Below are positions 10,022 to 18,758 of a DNA stretch of 64,000 bases, one piece after another. Under the pieces are notes generated by a model, which saw nothing but the letters and a program-made list of their open reading frames with translations, was not told where the DNA came from and did no database searches. Origin of the DNA: JAISGQ01 sp045604155 (GTDB lineage Bacteria; Bacillota; Clostridia; Oscillospirales; Acutalibacteraceae). The translations under genes were made by a program, and so were the position numbers. The stretch spans positions 13,288 to 77,287 of the forward strand of contig JAZUNN010000046.1 in assembly GCA_045604155.1 (NCBI GenBank), written 5' to 3'. Numbering within the stretch: position 1 is the stretch's first letter; the number at the start of each line of letters is the position of its first letter.

Positions 10022-10609
10022 ATGCAGCGTTTTACACGTCTTGCAGGCATTATAGCTGTTTTTCTCGCTTTTGTTGTCGTACTTTCTGCCTGCGATGCTG
10101 CAGGCTCAGCCCGTGAAGCTGTCAATGGTTTTACAAACGGTCTGAAAGCGCACGATTACAAGGAAGCAATGAAATATGTGGATGAGCGTGACAGCTTATC
10201 ATTCAAAGGTGATACCGAACAGATCATGGATGCCGTTGCGGATTCAATGTCTGTATCCATCCTCGGTGAAGGTCTGAACACTGTCAAGATTGAAGTGACA
10301 ACTATTGATCTTCGTGAAATCTATCATGCCGCCACTGTTCTTGTAATTGATGAATATTACGATGCTGCTCTCAGCGGTGAAACCGTTTCCGATCAGGAAA
10401 TGCGAAAGGCTATAGTTTCAAAAGCGATCGCACTTTCAAATCAAAATGGTGCTCCGACTGTTACCACACAGCTCGAGCTTGGCATGAAAAACGACGGCGG
10501 AAAATGGTACATTATTCTCGATGCCACAGCTTATAATGTCTTTACAGGCTATATGACAAGTGCAAACGAGCTTATAACAAACGGCTCAATTCTGACTTAC
10601 GGTTCTTAA
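10022..10609 (+). CDS. Small secreted lipoprotein
   Basis: 195 aa with a signal peptide and lipobox LSAC near residue 24. The mature part resembles DUF4878/DUF5105-style lipoproteins (NTF2-like, with an opening like AREAVNGFTNGLKAHDYKEA), but the match is by eye only. AAGGAGG lies upstream of the ATG. It is the second gene of the operon with the 838-aa lipoprotein, which suggests the two work at the same cell-surface site. A strong terminator follows. Confidence 0.75.
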   Translation: MQRFTRLAGIIAVFLAFVVVLSACDAAGSAREAVNGFTNGLKAHDYKEAMKYVDERDSLSFKGDTEQIMDAVADSMSVSILGEGLNTVKIEVTTIDLREIYHAATVLVIDEYYDAALSGETVSDQEMRKAIVSKAIALSNQNGAPTVTTQLELGMKNDGGKWYIILDATAYNVFTGYMTSANELITNGSILTYGS

Positions 10610-10615
10610 AATTAC

Positions 10616-10652
10616 AAAACACCTGAAAAGCATACGCTTTTCAGGTGTTTTT
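10616..10652. terminator. Rho-independent terminator
   Basis: A long perfect stem around ACACCTGAAAAGC with loop ATAC, followed by a T run, lies between the convergent lipoprotein operon and yifB. It can act both ways. Confidence 0.92.
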
Positions 10653-10665
10653 CTTATTGAAAAAC

Positions 10666-12195
10666 TTATCTGTTCCAATATTTTCGCTCCAGCAGCCGAT
10701 ACTGAACCGCTTCGGAAATGTGCTCTGCACGAATGTATTCAGAGGCATCAAGGTCAGCTATTGTACGAGCTACCTTCAGGATGCGGTCATATATTCTGGC
10801 AGAAAAGCCATAGGCTGTATATGCTCTTTCAAGCTGTCTTTTGGCATCGGGTGTCAGCACACACATCTTTCTGATTATCTCGGGAGTGATTGATGCATTG
10901 CAGGTTATTCCCGTTCCTTCAAGTCTTGAAAGCGCAATATTTCTTGCCGCTACAACTCTTTTTCTTATTTCAGCGGAGCTTTCCTCTGCCCTGTCCGTTG
11001 ACAGTTCCTCATATTTTACGGGACTTGCCTCAACATGCATATCAAATCTGTCAAGGAGAGGTCCTGATATTTTCTGGAGGTATTTTGACACGGACGACGG
11101 ACTGCAGCTGCACTGTCTTTCCGGATGACCGAAATATCCGCATCTGCATGGATTCATAGCTGCTACAAGCTGGAAATCGCAGGGATATGTTGCATTATAT
11201 GATACTCTTGATATGGTAACTTCATTATCCTCCATAGGCTGCCTCAGTGCTTCAAGTACATGAGTGGAAAATTCTGCCATTTCATCAAGGAAAAGTATTC
11301 CTCTGTGAGCAAGGGAAATCTCACCGGGATTGGGGTGATTGCCGCCTCCCACAAGTGCAGGCAGAGATGCATTGTAATGTGGTGCTCTGAATGGGCGTGC
11401 CTTTGTAAATCGTACTGTCTTGGAATAGCTTTCGCAAACCGAACGTACCTTTGTTACCTCTATTGCCTCTTCAAATGTAAGCTCCGGAAGAATAGTTGCC
11501 ATTCTGCGTGCTATCATGCTTTTGCCGCTTCCGGGAGGTCCTATGAGCATAAGATTATGACCGCCTGCAGCGGCTATCTCTGCTGCTCGTTTTGCTATAA
11601 CCTGTCCCTTTACATTGGCAAAGTCAATTTCATAGTTCTCTGACGGGATGCTGTCAAAATCAAGAGCCGCCAGTGCCTCAAGAGGCTTTTTACCCGTAAG
11701 ATGTGCCAGCACATCGAGCACGTGGGCAGCAGGATATACACTGACTCCGCCAACTGCACTTGCTTCATCCCGGTTTTCTTCAGGCAGAAACACAGTGTCA
11801 TACCCGTTTTCACGGGCATAAAGTATCTTTGACAGCACACCACGCACAGGACGCAGTGCTCCGTTTATTGATACTTCCCCCAGAAATATGGATTTTTCCG
11901 ACACAGGCATCATCTGTCCCGATATAACAAGCAGAGCAACAAATATGGCAAGGTCAAACTGTGAACCTGCCTTTGGTATGTTTGCCGGTGCAAGATTTAT
12001 TACAATCTTTCCAACAGGAAATTCAAATCCGCTGTTGCGAAAGGCTGCTCTTATTCTGTCCTTTGCTTCGCGTATCGTTGTATCTCCCAGACCTACTATA
12101 TCAAATGACGGCATTCCCTTTGAATAATCCGCCTCCACATCCACCTCTATTGCGGCAAGTCCCGAATGAGCAAGGCTTTTTATACAAGTATACAT
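10666..12195 (-). CDS. YifB/ComM-family Mg-chelatase-like ATPase
   Basis: 509 aa. The N-terminal domain is Lon-protease-S16-like (DIVGLGDTTIREAKDR). An AAA+ core follows, with Walker A GPPGSGKS near residue 216 and Walker B ILFLDE, and the C-terminal domain is of the Mg-chelatase type. In naturally competent bacteria ComM is a helicase that helps branch migration of incoming DNA. In Clostridia the role is untested. The ATG at 12195 has GGAG eight bases upstream, and the longer reading frame adds a stretch not found in the family. Confidence 0.92.
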   Translation of the reverse strand: MYTCIKSLAHSGLAAIEVDVEADYSKGMPSFDIVGLGDTTIREAKDRIRAAFRNSGFEFPVGKIVINLAPANIPKAGSQFDLAIFVALLVISGQMMPVSEKSIFLGEVSINGALRPVRGVLSKILYARENGYDTVFLPEENRDEASAVGGVSVYPAAHVLDVLAHLTGKKPLEALAALDFDSIPSENYEIDFANVKGQVIAKRAAEIAAAGGHNLMLIGPPGSGKSMIARRMATILPELTFEEAIEVTKVRSVCESYSKTVRFTKARPFRAPHYNASLPALVGGGNHPNPGEISLAHRGILFLDEMAEFSTHVLEALRQPMEDNEVTISRVSYNATYPCDFQLVAAMNPCRCGYFGHPERQCSCSPSSVSKYLQKISGPLLDRFDMHVEASPVKYEELSTDRAEESSAEIRKRVVAARNIALSRLEGTGITCNASITPEIIRKMCVLTPDAKRQLERAYTAYGFSARIYDRILKVARTIADLDASEYIRAEHISEAVQYRLLERKYWNR

Positions 12196-12289
12196 TTTAT
12201 CAACTCCGCATTTATGTACTAAAACAATTATACACCCTCCCCTAAGAATTGACAACATTAACGAATATCAAATACCGCACTTTATTTTG

Positions 12290-12318
12290 TTGACATTACT
12301 TATTTCAAAGAATAAAAT
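12290..12318 (+). promoter_or_regulatory. Sigma-A promoter of glnA
   Basis: Consensus TTGACA (12290-12295), a 17-base spacer and TAAAAT (12313-12318) lie 45 bases upstream of the glnA start. A second TTGACA at 12249 has no convincing -10 partner. Confidence 0.8.
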
Positions 12319-12362
12319 ATATTCATTAATAAACACTATTTATTGATCGGAGGCATTCACCC

Positions 12363-13694
12363 ATGCCCACATACACCCGCGAGGACATATTCAGAATCGC
12401 AGAGGAGAAAAACGTAAAGTTTATCCGTCTCCAGTTTGTAGATATGTTCGGCGCTTTGAAAAACGTTACAATTACAACCAGTCAGCTTGAACGCGCACTG
12501 AATAATCAGTGTATGTTTGACGGTTCCTCCATCGAGGGTTTTGCCCGAATTGAAGAATCGGATATGTACCTCTATCCTGATCTCAATTCCTTTGTTATCC
12601 TTCCCTGGACCCTTGAGGACGGTGCAACCGCTCGTCTTATCTGTGACGTTTATAAAACTGACGGCACACCTTTCGAGGGTGATCCCCGTTACGTTCTCAA
12701 AAAAGCTATCGCTGAGGCTAACAAGCTTGGATTTGAACTCAATATAGGTCCTGAACTCGAATTTTTCCTCTTCCATCAGGATGAACACGGATATGCAACT
12801 ACAAAGAGTGATGACAGAGGCAGTTACTTCGATATGGGTCCTGCCGACCGCGGTGAATACTGCCGCCGTGACATCTGCTTAACTCTTGAGCAGATGGGCT
12901 TTGAAATAGAAGCATCCCACCATGAGGTTGCTCCTGCCCAGCACGAAATTGACTTCAAATATGGTGCGGCTCTTGCTACTGCTGATAATATCATGACCTT
13001 CAAGCTTGCTGTTCAGACAATAGCAGATCAGCACAAGCTCTGTGCAACCTTTATGCCCAAGCCTATCTACGGCATCTGCGGCAGCGGTATGCACCTTAAT
13101 ATCTCTCTTGTAAAAGATGGTAAAAATGCTTTCTGCGATCCTTCCGATCCTATGGGGCTTTCTGAAATAGCTTATCAGTTTGTAGCAGGTCTCATGGAAC
13201 ACGCAAAGGGCATTACCGCTTTTACAAACCCTCTTGTAAACTCCTACAAGAGACTTGTTCCCGGCTTTGAGGCTCCCATTTATATTGCATGGTCTGCATC
13301 AAACCGCAGCCCGCTTATCAGAATCCCGGCTGCCCGCGGCAACGGTACAAGAGTTGAGCTTCGCAGCCCCGATCCTTCCTGCAATCCCTATCTCGCTATT
13401 GCCGCCGCTCTGTTTGCAGGTCTTGACGGCATAAAGCGCGGTCTTGCCCCAAAGCACTCAGTTGATTCCAATATCTACTCTCTTTCTGAGGATGAGCGCA
13501 ACGAGCTGGAGATCGAAAGCCTCCCCTCAAGCCTTATCGATGCAATAAGAGAACTTCGAGCTGACACATACATCAGAGAGTCCGTTGGCGAGCATGTTTA
13601 CAAAAAATACTCCCACGCAAAGAGAAAGGAATGGAATTCCTACAACAAGCGTGTTTCTCAGTGGGAAATCGACGAATATCTCGGCAGATATTAA
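12363..13694 (+). CDS. glnA: Glutamine synthetase, type I
   Basis: 443 aa, the length of the Bacillus-type GSI-alpha enzyme. It makes glutamine from glutamate, ammonia and ATP in the cytosol as a dodecamer. Visible motifs include the beta-grasp N-terminus (RLQFVDMFG), FDGSSIEGF, the ATP site region GSGMHLN, and NRSPLIRIPAARG. It lacks the adenylylation loop of longer enterobacterial forms, which suggests feedback control and control by a MerR-type regulator rather than adenylylation. GGAGG precedes the ATG. It opens a run of amide-nitrogen genes (dapF, asnA, purF, guaA). Confidence 0.96.
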   Translation: MPTYTREDIFRIAEEKNVKFIRLQFVDMFGALKNVTITTSQLERALNNQCMFDGSSIEGFARIEESDMYLYPDLNSFVILPWTLEDGATARLICDVYKTDGTPFEGDPRYVLKKAIAEANKLGFELNIGPELEFFLFHQDEHGYATTKSDDRGSYFDMGPADRGEYCRRDICLTLEQMGFEIEASHHEVAPAQHEIDFKYGAALATADNIMTFKLAVQTIADQHKLCATFMPKPIYGICGSGMHLNISLVKDGKNAFCDPSDPMGLSEIAYQFVAGLMEHAKGITAFTNPLVNSYKRLVPGFEAPIYIAWSASNRSPLIRIPAARGNGTRVELRSPDPSCNPYLAIAAALFAGLDGIKRGLAPKHSVDSNIYSLSEDERNELEIESLPSSLIDAIRELRADTYIRESVGEHVYKKYSHAKRKEWNSYNKRVSQWEIDEYLGRY

Positions 13695-13715
13695 TTTTAA
13701 GGAGGCTGACCAATC

Positions 13716-13787
13716 ATGCGTTACTCTATGCATTCTTCTCTCAGCAGAATATCAGTGCGCACTTGGTCTGTCCTTTTATCAGAATAA
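13716..13787 (+). CDS. Possible 23-aa small ORF after glnA
   Basis: ATG at 13716 has a perfect AAGGAGG ten bases upstream. The reading frame runs 23 codons (starting MRYSMHSSLSRIS) to TAA, just before the glnA terminator. The strong ribosome site is the only support. The peptide is Ser/Arg-rich, with no family I recognise. It may be a real micropeptide or a chance frame. Confidence 0.35.
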   Translation: MRYSMHSSLSRISVRTWSVLLSE

Positions 13788-13791
13788 TTGT

Positions 13792-13819
13792 AAAGGAGCG
13801 TGTTTTTGCGCTCCTTTTC
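13792..13819 (+). terminator. Terminator after glnA
   Basis: A 9-bp stem (AAAGGAGCG with its complement), a T-rich loop and a TTTT tail end the glnA transcript before dapF. Confidence 0.8.
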
Positions 13820-13842
13820 GATTTTGAATCAGGGTGATAATC

Positions 13843-14679
13843 ATGACATTTGTTAAAATGCAGGGACTCGGAAATGACTATCTTTACTTTGACTGCACAA
13901 AGGAAATAATAGATAATCCCTCTGAACTTGCAATCAGACTCAGCAACCGTAATTTCGGCGCAGGCTCCGACGGAATAATTCTCATCTGCCCTTCCGAGGT
14001 CGCAGATTTCAGAATGGATATGTACAACGAAGATGGCTCTCAGGGTAAAATGTGCGGCAACGGCATCCGCTGTGTAGGTAAGTTTGTCCATGACAGAGGC
14101 CTTACAGACAAGACTACTGTTACTGTAGAGACTCTTTCAGGTATAAAGGTTCTCGACCTTACACTTGACGAAAACGGCATGGTTAAGAGTGTTCGGGTTG
14201 ATATGGGTGAGCCTGAGCTTGAAAGTTCAAAGATCCCCACAACCTTTGAATCTGAACGTGCTGTTGCGGTCAACCTCAATGTTAACGGCACCGATAACAC
14301 TGTCACCTGCGTGTCTATGGGTAATCCTCACTGCGTCATTTTCACCGATGAGGATATTGATAATATTGAACTTGAGAAGATCGGTCCCGATTTTGAAAAT
14401 CATCCGGTATTTCCCGACAGAGTGAATACTGAATTTGTAAATCTCCTTTCCGACGGCGTTCTTAAAATGCGTGTCTGGGAGCGAGGCTCCGGTGAGACTC
14501 TCGCCTGCGGCACAGGCGCCTGCGCTGTATTCGTCGCTGCTGTTCTCAACAATGTTGTCAGCGAGCGTCAGGGCACTGTACGCCTTCGTGGCGGTGATCT
14601 GTTTATTGAATGGGGCGAGGATAATCATATTTATATGACCGGTCCTGCCGAGTTTGTCTATGAAGGTAAATTACTTTAA
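13843..14679 (+). CDS. dapF: Diaminopimelate epimerase
   Basis: 278 aa. It converts LL- to meso-diaminopimelate for lysine and peptidoglycan synthesis. The two catalytic cysteines lie in GKMCGNGIRC and in TLACGTGACA. The N-terminus MTFVKMQGLGNDY is typical. ATG at 13843 is chosen over a GTG three codons upstream because AGGGTGA sits at the right distance. It follows the glnA terminator and is 20 bases ahead of asnA. Confidence 0.95.
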   Translation: MTFVKMQGLGNDYLYFDCTKEIIDNPSELAIRLSNRNFGAGSDGIILICPSEVADFRMDMYNEDGSQGKMCGNGIRCVGKFVHDRGLTDKTTVTVETLSGIKVLDLTLDENGMVKSVRVDMGEPELESSKIPTTFESERAVAVNLNVNGTDNTVTCVSMGNPHCVIFTDEDIDNIELEKIGPDFENHPVFPDRVNTEFVNLLSDGVLKMRVWERGSGETLACGTGACAVFVAAVLNNVVSERQGTVRLRGGDLFIEWGEDNHIYMTGPAEFVYEGKLL

Positions 14680-14699
14680 TCCGAAAGCAGGTTTTAAAT

Positions 14700-15725
14700 A
14701 TGGCAAAGCTGCCCGAAAAAGCATATATTCCTGAAGGTTATCACTCTGAACTGGGTGTAAGAGAAACCGAAAAGGCTATAAAAGAGATAAAGGATTATTT
14801 CCAGGAATCACTGGCTCACAAGCTGAATCTCCAGCGTGTTTCCGCTCCTCTCTTTGTTGACAGAGAATCAGGTCTTAACGATAACCTTAACGGTATTGAA
14901 AGACCTGTCAGCTTTGATATAGGTGAAGACAGAAACGGACACACCTACGAAATCGTTCAGTCCCTTGCAAAGTGGAAGCGTCTTGCACTCAAGCGTTACG
15001 GCTTTGAGCATGGTGAAGGACTTTATACCGATATGAATGCTATCAGACGTGACGAGGAGACAGATAACATCCACTCCCTTTACGTTGACCAGTGGGACTG
15101 GGAAAAGGTCATTTCCAGAGAAGAAATAACTCTCGATCTTCTCATGAACACCGCTCGCAAGATCTATTCTGTCATGAAATCCACCGAGCACCATGTTCTC
15201 ATGAAATATGGCTTTGAGGATCTTCTTCTCAACCCCGTTCTTTCCTATGTAACAACTCAGGAGCTTGAGGATATGTATCCCGATCTCACCTCCTCCCAGA
15301 GAGAAGACGCCTATGTACGTGAGCACGGCTCTGCCTTCATTATGAAGATAGGCGGCAAGCTCAGGTCCGGTGAGATTCACGACGGCAGAGCTCCCGACTA
15401 CGATGACTGGGAATTAAACGGTGACCTTGTTGTTTACAATCCCATTCTTGATATCGCTTTCGAGCTTTCTTCCATGGGTATCCGTGTAGATGCTGAAACC
15501 ATGAAGAAGCAGCTTGAAATCCGTGGCTGTGAGGACAGAGCTTCTTTGCCTTTCCACAGCATGGTTCTCAACGATGAACTCCCCCTTACCATGGGCGGCG
15601 GTATAGGTCAGTCAAGACTCTGCATGTTCTTCCTCAGAAAAGCTCACATCGGCGAAGTTCAGGCTTCTGTATGGACTGAGGATACCAAAAAGACCTGCGC
15701 TGATGCAGGCGTTGAATTACTGTAA
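14700..15725 (+). CDS. asnA: Aspartate-ammonia ligase (asparagine synthetase A)
   Basis: 341 aa. It makes asparagine from aspartate, free ammonia and ATP through an aspartyl-AMP intermediate. The fold is like a class II aminoacyl-tRNA synthetase. Recognisable parts are the start AKLPEKAYIPEGY, the LNGIERPVSFDI stretch, the DRNGHTYEIVQSLAKWKR active-site region and the C-terminal GGGIGQSRLCMF motif. The ribosome site is weak. It lies between dapF and purF and is probably translated from a common message. Confidence 0.95.
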   Translation: MAKLPEKAYIPEGYHSELGVRETEKAIKEIKDYFQESLAHKLNLQRVSAPLFVDRESGLNDNLNGIERPVSFDIGEDRNGHTYEIVQSLAKWKRLALKRYGFEHGEGLYTDMNAIRRDEETDNIHSLYVDQWDWEKVISREEITLDLLMNTARKIYSVMKSTEHHVLMKYGFEDLLLNPVLSYVTTQELEDMYPDLTSSQREDAYVREHGSAFIMKIGGKLRSGEIHDGRAPDYDDWELNGDLVVYNPILDIAFELSSMGIRVDAETMKKQLEIRGCEDRASLPFHSMVLNDELPLTMGGGIGQSRLCMFFLRKAHIGEVQASVWTEDTKKTCADAGVELL

Positions 15726-15749
15726 TCTATCAGCAAAGGAGATAATGCT

Positions 15750-17162
15750 GTGTTAAATAACGAAAAATTGCACGAAGAGTGCGGCCTGTTCGGTATTTAT
15801 CTGAACGGCGAGAACCTCAATGCTGCACAATGCACTTATCATGCACTTACAGCTCTGCAGCACAGAGGTCAGGAAAGTGCAGGTATTGCAGTCAATGATC
15901 GTGGTGTGTTCAAATATCACCGTGATCTCGGTCTTGTCAGTGAGGTTTTTACGGGCTCCAGCCTTGATGATCTTGACGGTCAGATAGCTATGGGACACGT
16001 CCGTTATTCCCCTGCAAAATCCAATAACCCCGCCAATACTCAGCCCCTTGTCATGCGTTATGCAAAAGGTACCATTGCTCTTGCTCACAACGGCATGCTC
16101 ACCAACACAAATGAAATTATCGAGGAACTCGCACACAGCGGTGCTATTTTCCAGACAACCTCCGATGCCGAGGCTGTTGCTTATCTCATCGCCAAGGAAC
16201 GTCTTAAAGTCTCCCGTGTTGAGGATGCAGTTAAAAATGCAATGAAGCAGCTCCACGGCGCATATTCCATGCTTCTTATGAGCCCTCAGAAGCTCATTGC
16301 TTTCCGTGATCCTCACGGTTTCAGACCTCTCTGCATGGGTAAAATAGATAACGCAATCGTATTTGCAAGTGAGTCCTGTGCATTTGATGCCATCGGCGCA
16401 GAGCTTATCCGTGATGTTGAGCCCGGTGAAATCATCATCTGCGATAAAAACGGTGTCCATTCCGATACCGAGCTTTGCGGTCAGAAAACCAGCCGCTGCA
16501 TCTTTGAGTACATTTACTTTGCTCGCAGTGACTCGGTCATCGATGGGGTTTCTGTTTATGAGTCTCGCCGTGCTGCAGGTCGTGAGCTTGCAAAGCAGAT
16601 GCCCGTTGATGCCGATATAGTAATCGGTGTTCCCGAATCAGGCATTGATGCTGCTGTTGGATACTCCGAGGAATCCGGTATTCCCTATGCAAAGGGCATT
16701 ATCAAGAACAGCTACATAGGAAGAACCTTTATCAGACCCGCTCAGTCAGAACGTGTAAGTGCAGTTCGTCTTAAACTCAACGCTCTCAAGAGTGTCATCG
16801 GCGGCAAGCGAGTTGTCATGCTGGACGACTCAATCGTACGCGGTACTACAATGAACCGCATTGTTACCATGCTCCGTGAGGCAGGCGCTACCGAGGTTCA
16901 CGTCAGAATCAGCTCCCCTCTCTTCCTCTACCCCTGCTACTACGGTACCGATGTTCCCGATGCAAAGGACCTTATCGCAAACAACCACAGTGTTGAGGAA
17001 ATTTGTGAGATAATCGGTGCTGATTCACTTGACTTCCTTAAACTCGAAAACGTCCGCTGCGCTCTCTGCGGCAAGGATCTTGATGTCTGCACCGCCTGCT
17101 TTGACGGCAACTTCCCCGACGGCATCATTGAATCCGTCAGCAAATACGAAAAGCATTTATAA
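15750..17162 (+). CDS. purF: Amidophosphoribosyltransferase
   Basis: 470 aa. This is the first committed step of purine synthesis: glutamine amide nitrogen is moved to PRPP to give phosphoribosylamine. The start is GTG with AAAGGAG upstream. A 10-residue propeptide precedes Cys11, the N-terminal nucleophile after processing. The PRPP loop is VVMLDDSIVRGTT. Cysteines in SRCIF, YPCYY and CALCG match the Bacillus-type 4Fe-4S ligands, so the enzyme is probably oxygen-labile. It lies in line with asnA and guaA. Confidence 0.96.
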   Translation: MLNNEKLHEECGLFGIYLNGENLNAAQCTYHALTALQHRGQESAGIAVNDRGVFKYHRDLGLVSEVFTGSSLDDLDGQIAMGHVRYSPAKSNNPANTQPLVMRYAKGTIALAHNGMLTNTNEIIEELAHSGAIFQTTSDAEAVAYLIAKERLKVSRVEDAVKNAMKQLHGAYSMLLMSPQKLIAFRDPHGFRPLCMGKIDNAIVFASESCAFDAIGAELIRDVEPGEIIICDKNGVHSDTELCGQKTSRCIFEYIYFARSDSVIDGVSVYESRRAAGRELAKQMPVDADIVIGVPESGIDAAVGYSEESGIPYAKGIIKNSYIGRTFIRPAQSERVSAVRLKLNALKSVIGGKRVVMLDDSIVRGTTMNRIVTMLREAGATEVHVRISSPLFLYPCYYGTDVPDAKDLIANNHSVEEICEIIGADSLDFLKLENVRCALCGKDLDVCTACFDGNFPDGIIESVSKYEKHL

Positions 17163-17207
17163 TATTGGACAAACTATATTTCAATAAATTAATAAGAGGT
17201 GTTTTTA

Positions 17208-18188
17208 ATGGAGAAAATCGTAAGACCCGAAACCATGGAACGCATCACTACCCCCGAACTCGCTGCAAAGTTCATCGATGAGCAGGTTGCAGAGGTTCGT
17301 GCTCAGGTAGGCGACAAGAAGGTTCTTCTCGCTCTCTCCGGCGGTGTTGACTCTTCTGTTGTTGCAGCTCTTCTCATCAAAGCAATCGGCAAGCAGCTTG
17401 TCTGCGTTCACGTCAACCACGGTCTCATGCGCAAGGGCGAAAGTGAGCAGGTAATCGAGATCTTCGGCAAGGAACTTGACGCTAACCTTGTTTACATCGA
17501 CGCTACCGAGCGTTATCTTGAGCTCCTCAAGGACGTAAGCGATCCCGAGCAGAAGCGTAAGATCATCGGCAATGAGTTCATCAACATTTTTGATGAAGAG
17601 GCTGCTAAGCTTGAAGGTATCTCCTTCCTCGCACAGGGCACCATCTATCCCGACATCATCGAGTCTGACGGCGTTAAGGCTCACCACAACGTCGGCGGTC
17701 TTCCCGAAGACATGAAGATGGAGCTCGTTGAGCCCATTAAGCTTCTCTATAAGGACGAAGTTCGTGTAGTCGGTGAGGCTCTCGGTCTTCCCCATGCTAT
17801 GGTTTACCGTCAGCCGTTCCCCGGCCCCGGGCTCGGCGTTCGTTGCCTTGGCGCGATCACCCGTGACCGTCTTGAAGCTCTCCGTGAGGCTGATGCTATC
17901 CTCCGTGAGGAGTTTGACAACTGCGGTCTCGCCGAGAAGGTATGGCAGTACTTTATCGCTGTGCCCGATTTCAAGAGCGTCGGCGTGAGAGACGGAAAGC
18001 GCTATGAAGGCTGGCCTGCAATCATCCGCGCAGTCAACACTAAGGATGCTATGACCGCTACCATCGAGGAGATTCCCTACGCAGTTCTCCATAAGATCAC
18101 CGCTCGCATCACTGCTGAGGTTGAGGGTATCAACAGAGTCGTATTCGACATCACTCCCAAACCTACAGGCACTATTGAGTGGGAATAA
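17208..18188 (+). CDS. guaA: GMP synthase ATP-pyrophosphatase subunit (no glutaminase domain)
   Basis: 326 aa, against ~510 for the usual bacterial fusion. It starts directly with the ATP-pyrophosphatase domain (LLALSGGVDSS near residue 40, then HVNHGLMRKGES). The dimerisation domain follows, ending in the standard GTIEWE. No class I glutaminase domain precedes it, and nothing in the purF-guaA gap could encode one. It aminates XMP to GMP. The nitrogen must come from free ammonia or from a separate glutaminase subunit encoded elsewhere, as in archaea. ATG at 17208 follows AGAGGTG. Confidence 0.92.
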   Translation: MEKIVRPETMERITTPELAAKFIDEQVAEVRAQVGDKKVLLALSGGVDSSVVAALLIKAIGKQLVCVHVNHGLMRKGESEQVIEIFGKELDANLVYIDATERYLELLKDVSDPEQKRKIIGNEFINIFDEEAAKLEGISFLAQGTIYPDIIESDGVKAHHNVGGLPEDMKMELVEPIKLLYKDEVRVVGEALGLPHAMVYRQPFPGPGLGVRCLGAITRDRLEALREADAILREEFDNCGLAEKVWQYFIAVPDFKSVGVRDGKRYEGWPAIIRAVNTKDAMTATIEEIPYAVLHKITARITAEVEGINRVVFDITPKPTGTIEWE

Positions 18189-18201
18189 ATCCCGTATCCC
18201 C

Positions 18202-18261
18202 CACCTCCCCATTTCAGCAAAAAGGGTAAATCAGTTTTATAATTCGAATGACCTTGAGAAT
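18202..18261. repeat. Left copy of ~60-bp direct repeat bounding the island
   Basis: Begins 14 bases after the guaA stop. Bases 18211-18261 match 31346-31396 at 49 of 51 positions in the same orientation, and weaker similarity extends ~9 bases upstream. The repeat runs into the left arm of the guaA terminator and then diverges sharply. The two copies bracket 13.1 kb. Confidence 0.85.
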
Positions 18262-18282
18262 CGCTCTCAGGGTCATTTTTGT
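18247..18282 (+). terminator. Terminator after guaA
   Basis: A 13-bp stem (AATGACCTTGAGA with a partner containing one G-U), a 5-nt loop and a T run. Bases 18283-18510 hold no gene that I can support. Confidence 0.85.
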
Positions 18283-18514
18283 TTACTCTTATTATCTCTT
18301 TCCATGCCAACATGACGGTCTATGCTCACCCATTAAAACGTCCTAACCATCGCATTTTTACGCCGTGCTCCATCTCCTCCGTCGCCTATCCTCATCTATA
18401 AACAACCTTTTCATTTCCGATTTTGTCCATATCGGAGGCGGCGGGTGTTTTTATATTTTTATTTGCCCCTTTTTGATGAGGGGGGTTATCTTTTACATAG
18501 AGAAATTTTCAAAA

Positions 18515-18735
18515 CACGTTTTTGGGAAATAAAAATTGCGCAACCATGCGCCCTCCCAAATTTGCTTTATGTTTTTGGGGATTTTTCATGTTTTTTCAAG
18601 TCGTTTTTGGGAAATGAGAATTTGTGCTGCAAACGGCTTAACGGGGCGGGATTTCGGTGAATAACCTTGCAAACCAATCCCATTTTCGGGAGTTTTTCAT
18701 ATCTTTTCACTTCCGTTTTTGGGGAAATTTCATTC
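18515..18735. repeat. Cluster of TTTTTGGG repeats, likely transposon end with TnsB sites
   Basis: CGTTTTTGGGAAAT occurs at 18517 and 18602, and CGTTTTTGGGGAAAT at 18714. Two of these are each preceded by a related half, GTTTTTGGGGATTTTTCAT (18571) and ATTTTCGGGAGTTTTTCAT (18682), 32-33 bases upstream, so the arrangement is two ~50-bp imperfect direct repeats plus one single site. They lie in the non-coding stretch just upstream of tnsA. Tn7-family ends carry several ~22-bp TnsB binding sites in exactly this position. Confidence 0.65.
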
Positions 18736-18758
18736 TATTTCATATTTGGAGGTTATTT

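Noticed and set aside
15753..16460. 235-aa minus-strand frame inside purF
   Set aside because: Antisense shadow of a strongly conserved gene; no start signal.
18170..18190. Duplicated guaA 3' coding end as an attachment core, as in known guaA-integrating islands
   Set aside because: I found no second copy of the guaA C-terminal coding bases near 31.3 kb; only the downstream terminator region is repeated.
17205..18212. 335-aa open frame on the minus strand opposite guaA
   Set aside because: It is the antisense shadow of guaA, with no ribosome site or recognisable domain.
18657..18758. Longer TnsA start at 18657
   Set aside because: The added 34 residues run through the TTTTTGGG repeats, have no ribosome site and are Phe-rich noise. 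ATG at 18759 has GGAGG.
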